Origin: G963666935 sp963666935
GTDB lineage: Bacteria > Bacillota > Clostridia > Christensenellales > CAG-138
NCBI GenBank assembly: GCA_963666935.1
Contig: OY762936.1
Location: forward strand, 186,001 to 250,000
DNA length: 64,000 nt
Reading direction: 5' to 3'
Of this stretch, positions 60,060-64,000 are shown one piece after another. Under the pieces are notes generated by a model. The model saw only the letters and a list, made by a program, of their open reading frames with translations. It did no database searches and was not told where the DNA came from. The position numbers and the translations under genes are program-made. The first letter of the stretch is position 1. The number at the start of each line of letters is the position of its first letter.

Positions 60060-60800
60060 ATGGATCTGCTTCAAGTGTGCGGCGTCAGCATGACGTTTGC
60101 GGACAGCCCTGTGCTCAAAGACGTTTCCGTAACCCTGAAAAGGGGCGAGCTGGTCTCTCTTCTGGGCGTCAGCGGCAGCGGAAAATCGACCCTGTTTAAC
60201 GTCATTTCCGGCCTAATGCCGCCAGACTGCGGCCGGGTGTTCCTCAACGGGGAGGACGTGACCAACCGTCCCGGACGCATCAGCTATATGCTGCAGAAGG
60301 ATCTTCTCCTGCCCTACCGCACCATTTTGGACAACGCGGCGCTGCCGCTGCTGCTCCGGGGTGTCAAAAAGCAGGAAGCTCGGGCGCAGGCGCAAACGCA
60401 CTTCCCCGACTTCGGGATTGCTGGGACGGAAAAAAAGTATCCGTCCCAGCTTTCCGGCGGCATGCGCCAGCGGGCGGCACTGCTGCGCACATACCTGTTT
60501 TCCCGGGACGTGGCGCTGTTGGACGAGCCCTTCTCCGCCCTGGATGCCTTGACCAAATCCGCCATGCATACGTGGTTCTTGGATGTTATGGAGCGCATCA
60601 AGCTCTCCGCCTTGTTCATCACCCACGATATCGACGAAGCCATTTTGCTCTCCGATCGCATCTATCTCCTAACCGGCTGGCCGGGAAAGATCACCGGCGA
60701 AATCGTCGTCAAAGAGCCGAAACCCCGGGCGACAGATTTCAGCCTAACGCCAGAGTTCCTTCAATATAAAAAACAGATCCTACATCAGCTGATGCCCTGA
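60060..60800 (+). CDS. thiZ: ABC transporter ATPase for thiamine precursor uptake
   Basis: 246 residues. Walker A GVSGSGKST, Q-loop YMLQKD, signature LSGGMRQRA, Walker B VALLDEPFSALD and the switch His in FITHDIDEA are all present. It drives the ThiX/ThiY importer. Operon order binding protein-permease-lipoprotein-ATPase follows the TPP riboswitch. Confidence 0.95.
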   Translation: MDLLQVCGVSMTFADSPVLKDVSVTLKRGELVSLLGVSGSGKSTLFNVISGLMPPDCGRVFLNGEDVTNRPGRISYMLQKDLLLPYRTILDNAALPLLLRGVKKQEARAQAQTHFPDFGIAGTEKKYPSQLSGGMRQRAALLRTYLFSRDVALLDEPFSALDALTKSAMHTWFLDVMERIKLSALFITHDIDEAILLSDRIYLLTGWPGKITGEIVVKEPKPRATDFSLTPEFLQYKKQILHQLMP

Positions 60801-60815
60801 GCGGATCAGTTAAAG

Positions 60816-60847
60816 CGCCTGCTTCTATTGTGTGCAGGCGTTTTTCT
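60816..60847 (+). terminator. Terminator of the thiamine transport operon
   Basis: CGCCTGC (60816-60822) pairs with GCAGGCG (60834-60840), followed by TTTTTCTTT. Confidence 0.88.
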
Positions 60848-60963
60848 TTGTGCAAAACGTCCAGAAAAAAGGCCGCCTTTTCTTCACTCCGGCTATAGCC
60901 TTTTTCGGCAAAATGGGGTAGAATCAGGAAGGAACAACGCATATAGAAAGGCAGGCGACTTCA

Positions 60964-62226
60964 ATGGAAGCTCGGTCATTGGCCCTCCGTGTAAAGAAAC
61001 TCTATGACGGTACACTTGGCGCCCCTCTTGAAGACGCCATTTTGGTTTATCGCAACGGAATCATACAGGATGTGTTCCCCGCCTGTAGTGAAGAGGCGCG
61101 GCAAAAATTGGCCGCGCTGAATCCCGAGCTAATAGACTACCGAAATCTGTACATGACGCCGGGGCTCATCGACATGCATACCCATCTGATGATGCCCGGC
61201 GACGGCACCTTTCTGGAAGATGAGGTGGCCGCCTGCCACCCGGGCGAAATGCAGGTGCTTGCCTATACAAATGCCATGTCCGCACTGCGCCGAGGTATCA
61301 CCACCCTTCGGGATTGCGGCGGCGGGTTTGATATTCCCTTTGGCCTCAAGCGCTACTTATCCCGGCCTGAGGTCATAGGCCCCGACCTTTCGATCTGCGG
61401 CGCGCCCCTCACCGTTACCGGCGGCCATTGCCACCTGCTGGGCGGCGAAGTGGACGGCGAAACCGAGATTCGCAAGTTCGTCCGGCTACAGCAGAAAAAG
61501 GGCGCGGATTTCGTAAAGATTATGTCCACCTCCGGCGGCACCAAGGGCTCCCCCAAGGGCGAAACCTTCACCCGAGACGAGCTGGCAGCCGCCATTGATG
61601 AGGCCCACCGCCGGCAGATGCCTGCCGTGGCGCACGTTTTTTCTCTGGAACTGATGTGGGCCATGCTGGGCATGGGCATCGACGGTTTCGAGCACAGCAC
61701 CTTCATGCCGCCGGACTGCTCCGTAGTCATCCGCGACAAAGAGCTGGCCGCCGCCATCCGGGAAAAAGAAATCTTCGTTTCCCACACCCTCACTATGGTC
61801 TGTTTGGCCGTTCCTTTCTATGAGGAAAAGGTCCGGCGCGGCACGGCCACGGCCGCGGACATTGCTGATATGGATTTCTGCCGTCGCTTCCATGAAAAAG
61901 TCATGGAGAGCTTCGCGTTTCAAGTGGAAGAAAAGCTACCCATCGTAGTGGGCACGGACAGCGGCTGGCGGCTGGCCAACTTTGATACCACCTACAACAT
62001 CAACCTTAAGCTCATGGAGGAAGGTGGCATGGCGCCGCTGGATCTGATTCACGCCGCCACAGGCCGGGGCGCCAAGGCGCTGGGCCTCTCAAACAAGCTG
62101 GGCACGCTCACCCCCGGCCTTCAGGCAGACTTTCTGCTCCTCTCAAAAGATCCGGGCGAAGGCGCTTCCGCCTTCGGCGCGCTGGAAAAGGTAGTCAAAA
62201 AAGGTCGGGAAGTCCCTTTGGCATAG
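60964..62226 (+). CDS. Amidohydrolase, imidazolonepropionase/prolidase-like
   Basis: 420 residues. TPGLIDMHTHL is the HxH metal motif, VKIMSTSGG supplies the bridging Lys region, VAHVF and GFEHSTFM give further His ligands, and VGTDSGW the Asp. The N- and C-terminal strands form the usual beta-sandwich (LGTLTPGLQADFLLLSKDP). The branch often includes Xaa-Pro dipeptidases and carboxypeptidases, but the substrate is not clear. AAAGGCAGG lies slightly far from the ATG. It is monocistronic. Confidence 0.9.
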   Translation: MEARSLALRVKKLYDGTLGAPLEDAILVYRNGIIQDVFPACSEEARQKLAALNPELIDYRNLYMTPGLIDMHTHLMMPGDGTFLEDEVAACHPGEMQVLAYTNAMSALRRGITTLRDCGGGFDIPFGLKRYLSRPEVIGPDLSICGAPLTVTGGHCHLLGGEVDGETEIRKFVRLQQKKGADFVKIMSTSGGTKGSPKGETFTRDELAAAIDEAHRRQMPAVAHVFSLELMWAMLGMGIDGFEHSTFMPPDCSVVIRDKELAAAIREKEIFVSHTLTMVCLAVPFYEEKVRRGTATAADIADMDFCRRFHEKVMESFAFQVEEKLPIVVGTDSGWRLANFDTTYNINLKLMEEGGMAPLDLIHAATGRGAKALGLSNKLGTLTPGLQADFLLLSKDPGEGASAFGALEKVVKKGREVPLA

Positions 62227-62370
62227 TTTTTATGCGCTCTGCGTCATAATTGCCAGCTGCGGGTTTTTTGCTTTGCTGATTTTTTCGCCTTTGACGTGAT
62301 AGACGTGGAGCTATAACCCATTTGGGCGGCCTTGGGCGATCCTTTCGTTTCTTTATGAAAAACTAAAATA

Positions 62371-62397
62371 AAAAAGGGCGGCGCAATGCCGCTCTTT
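62371..62397. terminator. Bidirectional intrinsic terminator
   Basis: AAAAAGGGCGGC and GCCGCTCTTT form a stem with A-run and T-run between the amidohydrolase (+) and murA (-). Confidence 0.8.
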
Positions 62398-62417
62398 GCT
62401 TTCCTCTTAATATTTCC

Positions 62418-63686
62418 CTATTCTTCCACCCGACGGATGTCCGCCCCCAGGGCTCTGAGCTTTTGTTCGATGTATTCGTAGCCCCGGTCAATGTAGTCGA
62501 TGTTTTTAATGATGCTCTTTCCTTCCGCCATCAGCGCCGCCACAATCATGGCCGCGCCCGCCCGCAAATCCGTGGCGCAAAGAGTCGCTCCGCTAATCTT
62601 TTTCACTCCCTCGATGGTAGCCGTTCGGGAGTTCAAGAGAATGTTTGCACCCATGCGCTGCAGTTCCGGCACATGGTTGAACCGCTTTTCGAAAATGTTT
62701 TCCACCACGTAGCTGTTACCCGACGCAGTGGATAAGAAGGCCATCATAGGTTGTTGCAGATCCGTGGGAAATCCGGGATAAGGCAGCGTCTTGATGCTCA
62801 CGCCCCGATGGAAACCGTCGGATGTGACCCTTATAAAAAAATCCCGTCCGTCGTCCCCCTCAACAACCTTGACGCCGCTCTCCATGAGCTTTGCGGAAAT
62901 GGCCTCTAAGTGAATCGGAATGATGTTGTTGATCACCACATCGCCGCCGGTTGCGGCCGCCGCGATCATGAAAGTACCCGCCTCAATCTGGTCGGGAATA
63001 ATGGCGTAGGTACAGCCGTGGAGTTTGCGCCCGCCCTGAATGCGGATCAGGTCCGTTCCCGCGCCCTTGACGCTGGCCCCCATCATATTGAGGAAGTTGG
63101 CCACGTCTACCACGTGGGGTTCCTTAGCAGCGTTGGCGATAACGGTCTGTCCCGTTGCGCTTACAGCCGCCAACATAATGTTGATGGTGGCGCCCACGCT
63201 GACCACGTCCAAATAAACTTCTGCGCCGGTCAGCTCCTTTGCAGTGGCTTTTACCACGCCACCCTCGATGACGATGTTGGCCCCCAGCGCGCGCATGCCC
63301 TTGATATGCTGGTCAATAGGCCGATTGCCGATGTCACAGCCGCCGGGCAGCGCAATCTCGCAGTGCCGGTACCTGCCCAGCATGGCCCCCAGAAGATAAT
63401 AAGAAGCCCGAAGCGAACTCACCATGTCGAAGGTAATGCTGCTTTCTCGAATGCAGGAAGTATCCATCCGCATGCTGCCATCCGGTGTAAATTCCACTTT
63501 CGCGCCGATGTTGCTCAATATCTGCTCCAAGATGCGCACGTCCTCTATTACCGGCAGATTCTCAAGTACACAGCTTTCGCCTGAAAGAATCGCCGCCGGA
63601 ATAATAGCAAGCGCCGCATTTTTTGCGCCACTGATCGTAACGACGCCTTCTAGGCGGTTTTTACCATTGATTTCATAATATGCCAT
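62418..63686 (-). CDS. murA: UDP-N-acetylglucosamine 1-carboxyvinyltransferase
   Basis: 422 residues. INGKNRLEGVVTISGAKNAALA, the active-site loop PGGCDIGNRPIDQHIKG with the catalytic Cys that fosfomycin would modify, and TDLRAGAAMIVAALMAEG are diagnostic. It transfers enolpyruvate to UDP-GlcNAc, the first committed step of peptidoglycan. It lies downstream of the M23 gene on the same strand. Confidence 0.97.
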   Translation of the reverse strand: MAYYEINGKNRLEGVVTISGAKNAALAIIPAAILSGESCVLENLPVIEDVRILEQILSNIGAKVEFTPDGSMRMDTSCIRESSITFDMVSSLRASYYLLGAMLGRYRHCEIALPGGCDIGNRPIDQHIKGMRALGANIVIEGGVVKATAKELTGAEVYLDVVSVGATINIMLAAVSATGQTVIANAAKEPHVVDVANFLNMMGASVKGAGTDLIRIQGGRKLHGCTYAIIPDQIEAGTFMIAAAATGGDVVINNIIPIHLEAISAKLMESGVKVVEGDDGRDFFIRVTSDGFHRGVSIKTLPYPGFPTDLQQPMMAFLSTASGNSYVVENIFEKRFNHVPELQRMGANILLNSRTATIEGVKKISGATLCATDLRAGAAMIVAALMAEGKSIIKNIDYIDRGYEYIEQKLRALGADIRRVEE

Positions 63687-63781
63687 CTCGTTCTCCGTTT
63701 TTTGCTTAAAAGGCTGTGTTTCTCACAGCTTTCCCATTTTAACATTTGCACAGAGCTTTGTACAGTACAATGTCTTGGGGT

Positions 63782-64000
63782 TTATTTATTCACATAATAC
63801 CGGGGATTGTATGCTTCACCGTCGATGCGCAGTTCAAACTGAAGGAATACACTATCCGCGTTTCCGCTGTTTCCAACCTTGCCGATGGCAGCCCCTTGGG
63901 CAACCGTCTGCCCCAGAATCACGCATGCGGAAGAGAGGTGTGCGTAGCGCGTCACAAATCCGTCCCCGTGGTCGATTTCCACCATAAGCCCGTAACCGCC
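63782..64000 (-). CDS. M23/LytM-fold protein, C-terminal part only (SpoIIQ-like), HxH motif lost
   Basis: The frame is open to the window edge, so only the last 72 residues are seen. GYGLMVEIDHGDGFVTRYAHLS and GQTVAQGAAIGKVGNSGN are the LytM fold; the C-terminal DGEAYNPRYYVNK fits too. The normal HLHFE metal motif reads FLQFE, so both His are replaced, and hydrolase activity is unlikely. In spore formers a degenerate LytM protein, SpoIIQ, lies near murA; that context supports a structural sporulation role, not proven here. Confidence 0.8.
   Translation of the reverse strand, partial: GGYGLMVEIDHGDGFVTRYAHLSSACVILGQTVAQGAAIGKVGNSGNADSVFLQFELRIDGEAYNPRYYVNK

Noticed and set aside
1..64000. CRISPR arrays, transposases, integrases, tRNA or rRNA genes
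   Set aside because: Read through on both strands; no regular direct repeats, no such proteins and no cloverleaf or rRNA stretches were found.

Overview
The window reads as chromosome from a moderately GC-rich Bacillota (Firmicutes), most likely class Clostridia. Evidence: a T-box leader on metG, Shine-Dalgarno sites ahead of nearly every gene including several TTG/GTG starts, the yybS-gdpP-rplI-dnaB gene order, rpsF-ssb-rpsR, murA next to a SpoIIQ-like M23 protein, diaminopimelate epimerase and MntR/CsoR-family metal sensors. I see no phage, insertion sequence, CRISPR array, rRNA or tRNA gene. The species cannot be named from sequence alone.

Layout. 1-2.1 kb: end of a GT4 glycosyltransferase and a DUF2238-like membrane protein that seems to lack a normal start codon. 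2.2-6.8 kb (minus): an SDR epimerase, a two-domain NAD synthetase whose glutaminase nucleophile Cys is Gly, and an ACT-butyrate kinase fusion. 7-9.7 kb (minus): a metal P1B-ATPase and a CsoR-family repressor with C/G-tract operator candidates. 9.7-12.2 kb: a short-lid M20 peptidase, a 32-residue acidic microprotein with its own promoter and terminator, and two unknown proteins. 12.6-15.5 kb: a GGDEF-REC-GGDEF-EAL protein. 15.6-18.4 kb (minus): folA, thyA, rsmI and a tRNA methyltransferase. 18.5-20.8 kb: T-box and metG. 21-24 kb (minus): GNAT, DUF3795, Crp-type regulator, TlpA-like thioredoxin and CcdA. 24.4-25.5 kb: aminotransferase.

25.5-31.6 kb (minus) is a tightly coupled operon: DtxR/MntR-type regulator, M19 dipeptidase, three tandem M42 aminopeptidases and an Xaa-Pro aminopeptidase, giving a complete intracellular peptide-degradation set of metalloenzymes behind a metal-sensing regulator. 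31.8-35.3 kb (plus) is mscS, DUF951, a signal-peptidase-like protein lacking both catalytic residues, a 2-hydroxyacid dehydrogenase and an alpha/beta hydrolase. 35.3-41 kb: AraC regulator, a 460-bp gene-free interval that may encode a structured RNA, mgsA, split chromate transporter, walJ-like gene, rlmH and an AstE/AspA-like deacylase.

41-45.3 kb: glnS, gltX, rpsF, ssb and rpsR, with the rpsF promoter built into the gltX terminator hairpin. 45.5-46.6 kb (minus): TSCPD protein and dapF. 46.8-52.6 kb (plus): two lipid kinases, a DUF5711-like propeller, CvpA, an rRNA methyltransferase and a tandem-fused double RluA pseudouridine synthase. 52.8-57.5 kb (minus): dnaB, rplI, gdpP and a YybS-like protein. 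57.7-60.8 kb: TPP riboswitch and a thiamine/precursor ABC uptake operon. 61-62.2 kb: amidohydrolase. 62.4-64 kb (minus): murA and the C-terminal end of an M23 protein.

No single new multi-gene defence or mobile system is visible. The most unusual material is a set of altered enzymes (NadE without its Cys, pseudo-signal peptidase, M23 without HxH), two fusions (ACT-Buk, RluA-RluA) and the metalloregulator-led peptidase operon.
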